Origin: Paenibacillus dendritiformis
GTDB lineage: Bacteria > Bacillota > Bacilli > Paenibacillales > Paenibacillaceae
Assembly: GCF_021654795.1 (NCBI RefSeq)
Contig: NZ_AP025344.1
Span: forward strand, 2,356,501 to 2,420,500
DNA length: 64,000 nt
Direction of reading: 5' to 3'
Shown here: piece after piece, positions 26,551 to 36,259 of the stretch
Layout: each line of letters starts with the position of its first letter
Numbering within the stretch: the stretch's first letter is position 1
Notes under the pieces: model-generated
Databases searched by the model: none
Seen by the model: only the letters and a program-made list of their open reading frames with translations
Told to the model about the DNA's origin: nothing
Translations under genes and position numbers: made by a program

Positions 26551-28104
26551 ATGAGCAAAGAGTCGAAGGATTACTCCAAATATTTTGATTTCTCGAACGC
26601 AAAAGTGATTTCGGAGGATGAACACGGTAAGCGCATTCGTATCAATGGTCGCGAAATCAACATTATTTCGGAGCCTAATCATCGAGCAGAGAAACAGCGG
26701 GGGAAGCAGGACATCGTTGTCCATTATGAAGAGGCGGTTCCCGCAGAGCTGCAGCAGTTAGGTACAGGCAAGCATTATCTCATCTATACGTTCGGATGCC
26801 AGATGAACGAGCATGACTCCGAGACGATGAGCGGGCTGCTCGAACAGATGGGGTACCGGAAGACGGAAGATCGCCAGATGGCGGACATTATTCTTCTCAA
26901 TACCTGTGCGATCCGGGAAAATGCCGAGGATAAGGTATTCGGCGAGCTTGGCCATCTGAAGACGCTCAAGATCGAGCGGCCGGGCCTGCTGCTTGGGGTA
27001 TGCGGCTGCATGTCTCAGGAAGAATCGGTCGTGAACCGGATTATGCAGAAGCATCCGTTCGTCGATCTCGTCTTCGGCACGCATAATATTCACCGCCTGC
27101 CTTATCTGATCCGCGATGCCCTGTTCAACAAAGAGATGGTCATCGAAGTATGGTCGAAGGAAGGCGACATCATCGAGAACCTGCCGAAGAAGCGGGAGGG
27201 GATGCGCGCCTGGGTGAACATCATGTATGGCTGCGACAAGTTCTGCACCTATTGCATCGTGCCCTATACGCGCGGCAAGGAGCGGAGCCGGCTTCCGGAG
27301 GATGTCATCGCGGAAGTGCGCGAACTGGCTCGGCAAGGCTTCAGGGAGATCACGCTGCTCGGGCAAAATGTCAACGCCTACGGCAAAGACTTCACGGACC
27401 GGAACTATACGTTCGGCGATCTAATGGATGACATCCGCAAAATCGATATCCCTCGCGTCCGTTTCACGACATCTCATCCGCGCGATTTCGATGATCGGCT
27501 CGTGGAGGTGCTCGCGAAGCGCGGCAATCTGGTAGAGCATATCCATCTGCCGGTGCAGTCGGGCAGCAGCGAGGTCTTGAAAAAGATGAGCCGGAAGTAT
27601 GATCGGGCTCGCTTCCTCGAACTGGCCGGCAAGATTAAGAAGGCGATCCCGGATGTCGTGTTGACCACGGACATTATCGTCGGATTCCCGGGCGAGACTG
27701 ACGAGCAGTTCGAGGAGACGATGACTCTGGTGAAGGAGGTCGGTTTCGATTCCGCCTTTACCTTCATTTATTCGCCGCGGGAAGGCACTCCTGCCGCTCA
27801 GATGGAAGATAATGTTCCACTCGAGGTGAAGAAAGCGCGTCTCCACCGTCTGAACGAGCTCATGACGGATCTGAGCCGCAAGAGCAATGAGAAGCTGATC
27901 GGCACGACTGTCGAGGTGCTGGTGGAAGGCGTAAGCAAAAACAACGCCAACATTTTATCCGGCCGCACGCGCACAAACAAGCTGGTTCATTTTCCAGGTT
28001 CGGAAGAGCTGATCGGCCGCTTCGTTTACGTGCGTATCGACGATGCCCTGTCCTACTATATCAAGGGCGAAATGGTGCCGGAGCCGGTGCAAATCAGCTC
28101 CTAG
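26551..28104 (+). CDS. miaB: tRNA-2-methylthio-N6-dimethylallyladenosine synthase MiaB
   Basis: Radical SAM methylthiotransferase that modifies A37 of tRNAs reading UNN codons. The ATG is preceded by AAGGAGTGA with 8-nt spacing and gives 517 residues; the in-frame ATG at 26518 has no Shine-Dalgarno. It has a ~65-residue N-terminal extension typical of Bacillus MiaB, then UPF0004 cluster Cys residues ([32 protein letters not shown]), radical [11 protein letters not shown] near 230, and a C-terminal TRAM domain. Followed by ricA as in Bacillus. Confidence 0.95.
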   Translation: MSKESKDYSKYFDFSNAKVISEDEHGKRIRINGREINIISEPNHRAEKQRGKQDIVVHYEEAVPAELQQLGTGKHYLIYTFGCQMNEHDSETMSGLLEQMGYRKTEDRQMADIILLNTCAIRENAEDKVFGELGHLKTLKIERPGLLLGVCGCMSQEESVVNRIMQKHPFVDLVFGTHNIHRLPYLIRDALFNKEMVIEVWSKEGDIIENLPKKREGMRAWVNIMYGCDKFCTYCIVPYTRGKERSRLPEDVIAEVRELARQGFREITLLGQNVNAYGKDFTDRNYTFGDLMDDIRKIDIPRVRFTTSHPRDFDDRLVEVLAKRGNLVEHIHLPVQSGSSEVLKKMSRKYDRARFLELAGKIKKAIPDVVLTTDIIVGFPGETDEQFEETMTLVKEVGFDSAFTFIYSPREGTPAAQMEDNVPLEVKKARLHRLNELMTDLSRKSNEKLIGTTVEVLVEGVSKNNANILSGRTRTNKLVHFPGSEELIGRFVYVRIDDALSYYIKGEMVPEPVQISS

Positions 28105-28207
28105 CCGTCGTGAGCTTACGGCATAACTCGGGGCGGAGGCGTGATGATCGCATGCCCTGCACCTTAATTTTGCAACCATACGATAATCCAGATGGGAGAG
28201 GTTCGCA

Positions 28208-28672
28208 TTGACGCAACATTCACATGATTCGTCCAAGGTTTCACCGTGCAGCAGCATGCCTTCCTATAATACGCGTGATCTGCTGGTCCGCGACGATATT
28301 ATGGCGAAGGCGAAGCAGCTTGCCGAGATGATTTGCACGACGGATGAGGTTATCCATTACCAAAAAGCGGAGAAGCTCGTTCAGAAGCATGAGCGGGTGC
28401 AGGAGCTTATCTCGGCCATGAAGAAGAAGCAGAAGGAAATTGTCGCCTTCGAGTCATTTCAGAATCAGGAAATGGTGAACAAAATCGAGAAGGAAATCGA
28501 TGAGCTGCAGCAGGAACTCGACAATATTCCGCTTGTCGTGGAATTCCAGCAGAGCCAGACCGATGTGAACTACTTGCTGCAACTCGTCATGTCCGTCATT
28601 CGGGATACGGTGGCCGATAAGATTGAAGTCGAAGCGGCGTCCCCCGAAGACCCGGAAACTTGCAGCGATTAA
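28208..28672 (+). CDS. ricA: YlbF/YmcA family regulator RicA
   Basis: RicA (YmcA) acts with RicF and RicT in a complex that assists RNase Y-dependent RNA maturation and affects sporulation, competence and biofilm decisions. The protein is mostly helical. I used the TTG start because GGGAGAGG lies 6 nt upstream; the ATG at 28256 aligns better with the B. subtilis start (MTLYSKKD vs MPSYNTRD) but has no Shine-Dalgarno. Lengths are 154 or 138 residues. Cys residues near both ends could be cluster ligands, as reported for the Ric complex. Its partner nuclease rny is in the same window. Confidence 0.82.
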   Translation: MTQHSHDSSKVSPCSSMPSYNTRDLLVRDDIMAKAKQLAEMICTTDEVIHYQKAEKLVQKHERVQELISAMKKKQKEIVAFESFQNQEMVNKIEKEIDELQQELDNIPLVVEFQQSQTDVNYLLQLVMSVIRDTVADKIEVEAASPEDPETCSD

Positions 28673-28710
28673 GCTGACAACAAAGCGATACGACAGATAC
28701 AGCCGAAGCG

Positions 28711-28753
28711 GGCTTCCGTCCCTGATTTTACAAGGGAAGGAAGCCTTTTTTTT
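28711..28753 (+). terminator. Strong terminator after ricA
   Basis: GGCTTCC-TCCCT pairs with AGGGA-GGAAGCC (12 bp with a small interior mismatch) followed by eight T residues. Confidence 0.92.
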
Positions 28754-28774
28754 GATGATCGGGGGAGGGTCTAA

Positions 28775-29773
28775 TTAGGAGAGCAGCTTGCGAAATTCGG
28801 CGGTAAGGAGCGGGACGATCTCGAACAGATCGCCGACGATTCCGTAATCCGCCACTTGAAAAATCGGAGCTTCCGGATCGGTGTTAATCGCGACGATGAC
28901 GCGCGATTGATTGATGCCGGCCAAATGCTGAATCGACCCGCTGATGCCGCAGGCAAAGTAGACCTCCGGCGTCACCACCTTGCCGGTCTGTCCGATCTGC
29001 AGCGCATAATCGCAATAGCCGGCGTCACAGGCGCCGCGGCTGGCGCCGACCGCTCCGTTCAGGACGAGAGCGAGCTGCCGAAGCGGCTTGAACCCGTCCG
29101 CGCTCTTGACGCCGCGCCCGCCAGACACAATGATTTTCGCCTTCGTCAGATCAATGGAGCCGCTCATTTTCGTGGCGACCTCTCGCACGATTGAGCGCAG
29201 CGTAGGCGAAGGAGCGGGAAGGTAGCGGCGTTCCGGCACGGCCGCGGACGCCGGAAGCAGCGCTCCCGCCTTCCCGCCAGGCGGGAAGATGTTGGGCCGG
29301 ACGGTGAGAACCCAGCACCGCGATGCTCGGGTGAACCGCTTCGTCTCGAACGCCTTGCCGGCATAAATCGGTCGATGGAAGGCGAAGCCGTCCTCATATG
29401 CTTCGATAGAAGTAACGTCGGAGATTTGACCGGACTGCAAATGGGAGGCCAGCATTGGGGCCAGATCCCGGCCCATCGCCGTATGCCCAAGCAGGACGAC
29501 ATCGGGCTTCTCCCGATCGACGAAGGTGCGTGCGGCGGCAAAATAGGTTTCTGCCTCATAATACTGATATCGATCGCTGTCTGCCACAACGATCGCGTGG
29601 ATGCCGGGAAGTGACAGCGCGTCGGCGGCTTTCCCGATGGCATGCCCGATGACCAGCACGATGACGCGATCCTCGACTTTCGCCATTTGCGCGACTGCAC
29701 CAAGCGCTTCCCATGTCACTTGCCTCACTTGATTGCCACGCATTTCCGCGATAACGGCAAATGTGCGTCCCAT
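28775..29773 (-). CDS. etfA: Electron transfer flavoprotein, alpha subunit (solitary)
   Basis: EtfA carries the FAD domain of the ETF heterodimer that accepts electrons from acyl-CoA dehydrogenases. The C-terminal FAD-binding signature is intact (VSGGRGVKS, VGASRGACDAGYC, QIGQTGKVVTPEVYFACGISGSIQHLAG), and the N-terminal alpha/beta domain is present. I place the start at the ATG 9 nt from AAAGGAG; an in-frame GTG 6 nt earlier is possible. About 332 residues. No etfB is adjacent on either side, which is unusual because etfB and etfA are normally neighbours. It is divergent from the acyl-CoA ligase across a 578-bp gap. Confidence 0.9.
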   Translation of the reverse strand: MGRTFAVIAEMRGNQVRQVTWEALGAVAQMAKVEDRVIVLVIGHAIGKAADALSLPGIHAIVVADSDRYQYYEAETYFAAARTFVDREKPDVVLLGHTAMGRDLAPMLASHLQSGQISDVTSIEAYEDGFAFHRPIYAGKAFETKRFTRASRCWVLTVRPNIFPPGGKAGALLPASAAVPERRYLPAPSPTLRSIVREVATKMSGSIDLTKAKIIVSGGRGVKSADGFKPLRQLALVLNGAVGASRGACDAGYCDYALQIGQTGKVVTPEVYFACGISGSIQHLAGINQSRVIVAINTDPEAPIFQVADYGIVGDLFEIVPLLTAEFRKLLS

Positions 29774-30351
29774 GCGCACTCACTCCTTTCGTTCATTCTC
29801 TCGTCATTCCAAAATAATGGAAGCTGATGCCGGGCTGCACGCCATGCTCTGTACATTTGACTTCTCCCTTGGCAGGCGGATTCCCTGCCGCTATTTACCA
29901 CCATCAAGGATGCGAGCCGAAAAAATGTGGTTATTTATAAGGCCGTCGGCCTAATCGCGTTCTCCATCGGACTCCTTCTTCCGGACGCTCCCCGCTTGAA
30001 TGACGATGTTTTCTTTCCCTATCGGTTGTCTGCTTGATTAGGAAATCCTCACGGACTCGCCTCAGTGCCGGATCGCTGCTATCCATCATATGGCTCGGAC
30101 GTGAAAGTTATTGCACTTTTTCGGCGTGAGTCGGGAGGGAACATATCTATTTACTATCGGTCAACATGGGTATGGGATTGCATTTTTTAGCCCCGAAAAA
30201 CATATCCATCAAGCAGGAGGCACACGAAGCGAAATTCGGGTGTCAGCAGCGTTCCTTTTCAGCGATGGCAAGCGGCACGAAATGCGTTAACACGTCATCT
30301 AGGCGGCCACCGCAGAAGAGATGAATTCCGCGAGAAGAAAGGGAGGGTGTC
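29774..30351. other. Intergenic region between etfA and fadD
   Basis: No ORF with coding character. It should carry both divergent promoters, but no hexamer pair stands out. GAATGA/TCATTC half-sites occur at 29791-29807 (twice, same orientation) and near 29995, reminiscent of single arms of FadR-type boxes, but no palindrome is formed. A small palindrome GGCC-GTC-GGCC lies near 29941. No trace of etfB was found. Confidence 0.4.
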
Positions 30352-32082
30352 ATGCATGTCATAGAGAACGGCGAACGCCCCTGGATTCGCCATTACCCTG
30401 AAGAAGTGGCACCGACTGCCGATTATCCGAAGCACAATGTGGCGCAACTGCTGATTCAAGCGGCCGTTCAGTATCCGAGCCGGACTGCCGTCCATTTTAT
30501 GGGGGGGAACCTGTCTTATCAGCAACTGCTGGATGCGGCCTACCGCTTCGCGAACGGCCTGCACGCGCTCGGCATCAAATCCGGGGATCGGGTGGCGCTG
30601 ATGCTGCCGAATTGCCCGCAAATGGTTATCGCCTATTACGGGTCCCTGCTGGCCGGGGCCGTGGTCGTCATGACCAATCCGCTCTATATGGAGGGAGAGT
30701 TAATCAACCAGCTCAATGATGCCGGGGCGAAGGTGATCGTTACCCTCGATATGCTGCTGCCGCGTGTCAGGCAGGTCAAACGCCACACGCCGCTGACGTA
30801 CATCATTTGCGGCTCGCTGCGCGAATATTTGCCGTTCCCGCTGCGGTTCTTGTATCCGCTGAAGGCCAAGAAGGAAGGACATTCGCTGCACATCCCGCAT
30901 GAGCCGGGCCTGTTCCGCTTCAAATCATGGTTGAAAAGCCATACGCCCCAGCCCGTGCTCTGTCCGGTCGACGCGGAAAATGACATCGCGATGCTGCAAT
31001 ATACGGGCGGCACGACAGGCACGGCCAAAGGCGTGATGCTGACGCATTACAATCTCGTCGCGAACACGGTTCAGACCGCGAATTGGTGCTACAAGGCGAA
31101 CCGGGGAGGGGAGAGGTTCCTGGCGGCGCTGCCCTGTTTTCATGTGTTCGGGTTGACGGTGCTGCTCAATCAGGCAATGCATCTGGCAGGGGAGCTCGTC
31201 CTGCTGCCCCGGTTCGATACGCTGCAGGTGTTGGACGCGATTGAGAAGAAGAAGATTACGGTTTTCCCCGGGGCGCCCACGATGTATATTGCCATCAACC
31301 ACCATAAGGAAGTCCAGCGCTTCGACCTGTCCTCCGTCAAAGTGTGCGTAAGCGGATCGGCGGCTCTGCCGCTGGAGGTGCAGGAGCGCTTCGAGGCGCT
31401 GACCGGCGGCCGGCTGATCGAAGGGTATGGGCTGACGGAGGCTTCGCCAGTCACGCATGCGAACCCGATCTGGGGTCTGCGCAAGACCGGGACGATCGGA
31501 ATCCCGTTCCCGGACACGGATGCGAAGGTGGTCCACCCCGAGACGTTCGAGCCGCTTCCGCCCGGCGAGATTGGAGAGCTGGCGGTGAAGGGGCCGCAGG
31601 TGATGAAGGGCTATTGGAACCGGCCGGAGGATACGGCAGCCGTGCTGAAGGATGGCTGGCTCCTGACCGGGGACATGGCGAAGATGGATGAAGACGGTTA
31701 TTTCATGATCGTCGATCGGAAAAAAGACATGATTAATGCCAGCGGCTTCAAAGTATATCCGCGCGACGTCGAGGAGGTTCTGTTCGAGCACCCCGCCGTG
31801 AGGGAGGCCGTGGTCATCGGGGTGCCCGATCCGTACCGCGGGGAGACGGTGAAGGCGTTCGTCGTCCGGGCCGAAGCGGCCGGGACGACGGCGGAGGAAC
31901 TGGAAGCGTGGTGCCGGGAGCGGCTTGCCGCCTACAAAGTTCCGCGGCTGTACGAGTTCCGCGAGGAGCTGCCGAAGACGATGGTCGGCAAAGTGCTGCG
32001 CCGCCGGCTGGCGGAAGACGAGAGGCAGCGGCAGGCCGGGGGCGGCCCGGCGGAGCCGCCCGAATCCGGCAAGCAAGAGTAG
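30352..32082 (+). CDS. fadD: Long-chain fatty acid-CoA ligase (AMP-forming)
   Basis: ANL-superfamily adenylating enzyme activating fatty acids to acyl-CoA. In 576 residues it shows the P-loop-like motif YTGGTTGTAKG (~220), EGYGLTEASP (~361), the hinge motif TGDMAKMDEDGYFMIVDRKKDMI (~440) and the C-terminal catalytic Lys region PKTMVGKVLRR. The C-terminal ~20 residues are a Gly/Pro/Glu-rich tail. The ATG is preceded by GGGAGGGTG. Divergent etfA and the thioesterase downstream suggest a fatty-acid turnover group, like the lcfA-etf operon of Bacillus but rearranged. Confidence 0.9.
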   Translation: MHVIENGERPWIRHYPEEVAPTADYPKHNVAQLLIQAAVQYPSRTAVHFMGGNLSYQQLLDAAYRFANGLHALGIKSGDRVALMLPNCPQMVIAYYGSLLAGAVVVMTNPLYMEGELINQLNDAGAKVIVTLDMLLPRVRQVKRHTPLTYIICGSLREYLPFPLRFLYPLKAKKEGHSLHIPHEPGLFRFKSWLKSHTPQPVLCPVDAENDIAMLQYTGGTTGTAKGVMLTHYNLVANTVQTANWCYKANRGGERFLAALPCFHVFGLTVLLNQAMHLAGELVLLPRFDTLQVLDAIEKKKITVFPGAPTMYIAINHHKEVQRFDLSSVKVCVSGSAALPLEVQERFEALTGGRLIEGYGLTEASPVTHANPIWGLRKTGTIGIPFPDTDAKVVHPETFEPLPPGEIGELAVKGPQVMKGYWNRPEDTAAVLKDGWLLTGDMAKMDEDGYFMIVDRKKDMINASGFKVYPRDVEEVLFEHPAVREAVVIGVPDPYRGETVKAFVVRAEAAGTTAEELEAWCRERLAAYKVPRLYEFREELPKTMVGKVLRRRLAEDERQRQAGGGPAEPPESGKQE

Positions 32083-32095
32083 CGCGCGTTCGGCT

Positions 32096-32127
32096 GACGG
32101 GCCGGTTCAGGGGGGAGCCGGCCCGTC
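32096..32127 (+). terminator. GC-rich hairpin after fadD
   Basis: Perfect 10-bp stem GACGGGCCGG/CCGGCCCGTC with a 12-nt G-rich loop; no U-run. Possible pause or partial terminator before the thioesterase gene. Confidence 0.5.
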
Positions 32128-32231
32128 CGGCTGACGCGGCCGGGCCAGTGCTTGCCGTATACGGACTAGATGGCGAGACGCGCAATTTCAAGCGGTCCCA
32201 GGACACTTTTTTGGCGAGAGGAGCAAGGCCG

Positions 32232-32651
32232 ATGAGCGGAACGGGCGGGGACGCGATGCAGCGGTGGGCGAAGCTCGAGGAGCTGGCCGCGGCGACATTC
32301 TGGGGACATCTGGGCTGCGAACTGGCCAGCGTCGGCGAACGGGAAACGATTGTGCGGCTGCAGGCGCGGGAGCGTCATTTGAATATAATGGGAATGGTCC
32401 ATGGCGGGGTGCTTGCCTCTCTGCTGGATACGACGATGGGCATTGCCGCGTCGGCGAACCGGCCGGATGATCAAGTTGTCACGAGCAATCTGAACATTCA
32501 TTACGTTCATCCGCTGCAGGCGGGCTTACTGGAAGTCCGGGCCCACGTCCTTCATTCCACGAGCCGGACGATGACGGTATACGGGAGCGTAACGGGCGAA
32601 GACGGCCGATTAGGGACGATTGGAACGGGTTCCTTCCGGGTCAAAGGGTAA
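32232..32651 (+). CDS. PaaI-family hotdog-fold thioesterase
   Basis: Acyl-CoA thioesterase of the PaaI/YbgC-like hotdog group, 139 residues from the ATG 9 nt after GAGAGGAG. The diagnostic segment is LNIMGMVHGGVLASLLDTTMGIAA, with HGG at the active-site helix, then VVTSNLNIHYVHPLQAGLLEVRAHVLH. The frame is open upstream into fadD but without a Shine-Dalgarno. It follows the acyl-CoA ligase, so acyl-CoA is the likely substrate; chain length cannot be judged. Confidence 0.85.
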   Translation: MSGTGGDAMQRWAKLEELAAATFWGHLGCELASVGERETIVRLQARERHLNIMGMVHGGVLASLLDTTMGIAASANRPDDQVVTSNLNIHYVHPLQAGLLEVRAHVLHSTSRTMTVYGSVTGEDGRLGTIGTGSFRVKG

Positions 32652-32659
32652 TTGGCGAG

Positions 32660-32688
32660 TTGAACATTTGACATCAATTTGTCATAAT
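32660..32688 (+). promoter_or_regulatory. Promoter of pncA with internal inverted repeat
   Basis: TTGAAC (32660-32665), 17-nt spacer, CATAAT (32683-32688). The spacer contains TGACA-N6-TGTCA (32669-32684), a likely operator reaching into the -10. No regulator gene is next to it. Confidence 0.6.
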
Positions 32689-32739
32689 GACGTTAAGCTT
32701 ATCATTACCCTTACTGGGCTGGAGAGGAGACGATTCACG

Positions 32740-33282
32740 ATGAAAGCGTTAGTCGTCATTGATTACACGCATGACTTTGTCATCGGCCGGCTTCCGTGCG
32801 GACAGCCGGCTATTGACATTGAACGCCGGATTGCGGAACTGACCCAGCAATTCGCCGCCCAAGGCGAATTCGTGGTCATGGCCGTGGACGTTCACGACGA
32901 GCAGGACCCGTATCATCCGGAGACCGCGCTATTCCCGCCGCACAACATTCGCGGGACGGAAGGCCGCGAGCTGTACGGCGCGCTGCGGGAGGTGCATGAA
33001 CGCCATGCCTCGGCGATATACTGGATGGACAAAACCCGGTACAGCTCCTTTTGCGGCACCGATCTCGACATGCGGCTGCGGGCGCGCGGGGTGAAGGAAG
33101 TCCACCTGGTTGGGGTGTGCACGGATATTTGCGTGCTGCATACGGCGATTGAAGCGTATAATCTCGGTTATCGGATCGTCGTGCATGAGGATGCGGTCGC
33201 TTCATTCAATGCCGACGCGCATCGCTGGGCGCTGGAGCATGTCCGCAATACGCTGGGCGCTCAAGTCGTCAGCGGATACTGA
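32740..33282 (+). CDS. pncA: Nicotinamidase-type cysteine hydrolase
   Basis: Isochorismatase-fold hydrolase converting nicotinamide to nicotinate for NAD salvage. The catalytic triad positions are visible: Asp in VVIDYTHDF (residue 8), Lys in MDKTRYSSF (~96), Cys in GVCTDICVLHTA. Metal-site residues are expected in VDVHDEQDPYHPE. 180 residues, starting at an ATG preceded by GGAGAGGAG; the upstream extension to 32620 overlaps the thioesterase gene and is rejected. pncB follows 57 nt later, as in the Bacillus yueJ-yueK pair, which supports the substrate call. Confidence 0.87.
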   Translation: MKALVVIDYTHDFVIGRLPCGQPAIDIERRIAELTQQFAAQGEFVVMAVDVHDEQDPYHPETALFPPHNIRGTEGRELYGALREVHERHASAIYWMDKTRYSSFCGTDLDMRLRARGVKEVHLVGVCTDICVLHTAIEAYNLGYRIVVHEDAVASFNADAHRWALEHVRNTLGAQVVSGY

Positions 33283-33339
33283 TGGATTTGCGGCTTCGGC
33301 CGAGGATAGGCAAAGGATGTCAGAAAGAAGGATGAATAA

Positions 33340-34839
33340 ATGAATGCATCAATGGCATTGCATACCGACAAATATCAGATCAATATGATGTATGCGCATT
33401 GGAAGCATGGCACGCATAATCAGAAGACGGTGTTCGAAGCCTTTTTCCGGAAGCTGCCCTTCCATAACGGGTACGCCGTGTTCGCCGGCCTCGAGCGGAT
33501 TATCGAGTATATGGAACAGCTCCGCTTCACGGAGGAGGATATCGCGTATTTGCGTGAACAGGAGGAGGAGTACGAGGAAGCGTTTCTGCAGGAACTGCGC
33601 AACTTCCGCTTCACCGGCAACATCGATGCGGCGCGGGAAGGAACGCTCGTGTTCGCGAATGAACCGCTGATTCGCGTGGAAGGGCGCATCTTCGAGACGC
33701 AGCTGATCGAGACGGCACTACTTAATTTTATGAATTTCCAGACCTTAATCGCGACGAAGGCATCCCGGATCAAATATGTGGCAGGCAATGACATTTTGAT
33801 GGAATTCGGAACGCGACGTGCTCAGGAAGCGGATGCCGCCCTCTGGGGAGCTCGGGCCGCATATCTGGCGGGCTTCCATGCGACCTCCAACATGCTGGCG
33901 GGCCGCCGCTTCGGGATCCCCACGAAGGGAACGCACGCGCATGCCTGGGTGCAGAGCTTCGAGAACGAGCAAGAGGCGTTCCAGGCATTCGCCGAGGCGC
34001 TCCCGAACCAGGTGACCCTGCTGGTGGATACCTATGATACGCTGCACAGCGGCATTCCGAATGCGATCCAGATCGGCAAGGAATTGGAGAAGCGAGGCAA
34101 GAAGCTGCAGGCGATCCGCCTCGACAGCGGCGATTTGGCATATTTGTCGATCGAAGCCCGCCGGATGCTGGATGAGGCCGGCTTGAACGAGGTTCAGATC
34201 GTCGCTTCCAACGATTTGGACGAGTACACAATCTCGGATCTGAAGCTGCAGGGGGCCCGCATAGATATGTGGGGCGTCGGCACGCAACTGATTACCGCGG
34301 CGGATCAGCCGTCTCTCGGCGGGGTGTACAAGCTGGTATCCCGCGAGGTCGACGGGGTAATGCAGCCAACGATCAAGATTTCGGCCAATCCGGAAAAAGT
34401 GACGACGCCGGGCAAGAAGGACGTCTATCGCATCATCCATAAGAAAAAGAAAAAAGCGATCGCCGATTACATCTGCCTGACGGAAGAGGATGACGTCGAG
34501 CGCCGCGCCAAGATCAAGCTTTTCGATCCGATACATCCATATCTTCATAAATATGTGGAGCATTACGACGCCGAGAAGCTGCTGCATCCGATCTACCGGG
34601 ACGGGATGCTGGTGTATGAACGGCCGCCGCTGGACGAGATACGCGAGTATCACCGTGAGCAGCTGCAGCTGTTCTGGCCGGAATATTTGCGCAAGACGAA
34701 TCCGGAGCGCTACCACGTCGACATCAGCACGAAGGCATGGCAGTTGAAGCATGACATGATCGAGTCTTACGTGCAGGAGCAAGAGCAACGGACGCGTATT
34801 TTGCGGGAGAACGGGGACGACGGCGCCAACGGCCATTAA
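33340..34839 (+). CDS. pncB: Nicotinate phosphoribosyltransferase
   Basis: Preiss-Handler enzyme making nicotinate mononucleotide from nicotinate and PRPP with ATP. The 499 residues match the long Bacillus/YueK-type NAPRTase: ALHTDKYQINMMYAHW at the N-terminus, EFGTRRAQEADAALWGARAAYLAGFHATSN (~150-180), GTHAHAWVQSF and IRLDSGDLAYLS for substrate binding, VGTQLITAADQPSLGGVYKL in the barrel. The C-terminus is lysine-rich, then acidic. The ATG follows AGAAGGA. Acts downstream of PncA. Confidence 0.94.
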   Translation: MNASMALHTDKYQINMMYAHWKHGTHNQKTVFEAFFRKLPFHNGYAVFAGLERIIEYMEQLRFTEEDIAYLREQEEEYEEAFLQELRNFRFTGNIDAAREGTLVFANEPLIRVEGRIFETQLIETALLNFMNFQTLIATKASRIKYVAGNDILMEFGTRRAQEADAALWGARAAYLAGFHATSNMLAGRRFGIPTKGTHAHAWVQSFENEQEAFQAFAEALPNQVTLLVDTYDTLHSGIPNAIQIGKELEKRGKKLQAIRLDSGDLAYLSIEARRMLDEAGLNEVQIVASNDLDEYTISDLKLQGARIDMWGVGTQLITAADQPSLGGVYKLVSREVDGVMQPTIKISANPEKVTTPGKKDVYRIIHKKKKKAIADYICLTEEDDVERRAKIKLFDPIHPYLHKYVEHYDAEKLLHPIYRDGMLVYERPPLDEIREYHREQLQLFWPEYLRKTNPERYHVDISTKAWQLKHDMIESYVQEQEQRTRILRENGDDGANGH

Positions 34840-35246
34840 GTGGAATCGAAGGGCCGAAGCGGAAATGCGAATCCTGCTGGAAGCCTGGCCCGGAGTGTTT
34901 GCTTGGAGGTTCCGGTACGTCTTTCCATCGCCGCCTGTGATTTCGGTTCGGTTGGCCGATAAGGTGATGAAATTCACATGCAAAGGCGGGAAGTACGCAT
35001 CTTCCGGGATGTCATGAATGGCAGGAGAACCGATAGCGTGACAATCCTGTAATTTTCGATAACGCAGCAATGTATACTGTATTAGTGTTAACTTGTGGTA
35101 ATTCGTGGGGAAAAGGTTGGTCTTGCCGATTAATGCAGCATCCGGCAACGACAAAGGAACATATCAGCGGACGGGATGTTCGATAGAGACAGACGAGATA
35201 GCGCAGACAGCCGAACTTCTCTCGTCCGAACCGGAGAGAGAGGACG
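34840..35246. other. Intergenic region before the SMP-30 gene
   Basis: No gene supported. A -10-like TATACT lies at 35073-35078 with no convincing -35 at the right distance, so a weak or activator-dependent promoter for the SMP-30 gene is possible. ORFs here overlap the true coding frame of the next gene. Confidence 0.4.
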
Positions 35247-36101
35247 ATGAGTATGAAGGATCTGGGGCAAGGACGCCGCAGCGAGCAGTTCACTCCGCCG
35301 CATGGATTTACGGGCGGCGTCGAGGGGCCGGCCTGCGACAAGGAAGGGAATCTGTATGCCGTGAATTACGAACGCGAGGGAACGATCGGGAAGGTCACGC
35401 CGGAAGGCGTCAGCAGCGTCTTTCTGGAGCTTCCGGAAGGAAGCGTCGCGAACGGGATCCGGTTCAATCGGGCCGGCGACATGTTCATGGCGGATTATAA
35501 AAGGCACCGCATTTACCGCTATTCTTGGGCGGAGAGCCGGCTGGACGTGCTGGCGGAGGAGCCGGCGATGAATCAGCCGAATGATATCGCGATCTCATCG
35601 CGCGATGTGCTGTTCGCCAGCGATCCGAATTGGGGAGACAACACCGGACAGCTGTGGCGGATCGATCCCGACGGGAAGACGACGCGCCTGGAAGCGGGAA
35701 TGGGAACGACGAACGGAATCGAGGTCAGCCCCGACGACCGTCTGCTGTATGTGAACGAGTCGGTGCAGCGCCGGATATGGGTGTATGATCTGTCGGAGGA
35801 CGGGAACGTATCCAATAAGCGCTTATTCCATCAGTTCCCGGATTACGGTCTTGACGGCATGCGCTGCGATGTCGAGGGTTATCTGTATGTAACCCGGTTC
35901 GGCAAAGGAACTGTAGCCATTTTGTCGCCGGGAGGAGAACTGGTCGAAGAGGTTCAACTGCTGGGCAAGGAGTGCACGAACCTGACGTTCGGAGGCGAGG
36001 ACGGGCGGACCGTATATGTCACGATCAAGGATAAGGGCAATATCGAACGCTTCGTTGCCGATCGTCCGGGCCGCTGCCGGAGATTGTTCGGGCTTGTCTA
36101 G
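35247..36101 (+). CDS. SMP-30/gluconolactonase family beta-propeller
   Basis: Six-bladed beta-propeller lactonase-like protein, 284 residues. Metal-ligand regions of the family are recognisable: GVEGPACD (Glu), MNQPNDIAIS (Asn), MGTTNGIEVSPDDRLLYVNES (Asn) and GLDGMRCDVEGYLYV (Asp). It probably hydrolyses a sugar lactone, but no neighbouring sugar-acid operon identifies which. The ATG is preceded by GAGAGAGGA; a second in-frame ATG is two codons later. No signal peptide. Confidence 0.87.
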   Translation: MSMKDLGQGRRSEQFTPPHGFTGGVEGPACDKEGNLYAVNYEREGTIGKVTPEGVSSVFLELPEGSVANGIRFNRAGDMFMADYKRHRIYRYSWAESRLDVLAEEPAMNQPNDIAISSRDVLFASDPNWGDNTGQLWRIDPDGKTTRLEAGMGTTNGIEVSPDDRLLYVNESVQRRIWVYDLSEDGNVSNKRLFHQFPDYGLDGMRCDVEGYLYVTRFGKGTVAILSPGGELVEEVQLLGKECTNLTFGGEDGRTVYVTIKDKGNIERFVADRPGRCRRLFGLV

Positions 36102-36194
36102 CGGCCTCCGGCACGGCGGCGGATTCGTGCTGTGAACCGTGCCCGGACAACCGGGCGAAGAATGATATGAGACAACCAAGCGAATACACGAAAA

Positions 36195-36259
36195 GAGGCG
36201 CCACGGGTCGTGGCGCCTCCTCCAGACTGTCGATAAAGTCCTGTCGACAGTCTTTTTTT
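36195..36259 (+). terminator. Double hairpin terminator after the SMP-30 gene
   Basis: First hairpin GAGGCGCCACG/CGTGGCGCCTC (11 bp, loop GGT; 36195-36219), then a classical terminator AGACTGTCG/CGACAGTCT (36224-36253) followed by T-run to 36259. The first hairpin has a near-copy at 37510-37534. Confidence 0.85.

Noticed and set aside
29780..30351. Search for a relict etfB next to etfA
   Set aside because: No frame on either strand in this gap shows etfB-like motifs; ORFs there are short and without family resemblance.
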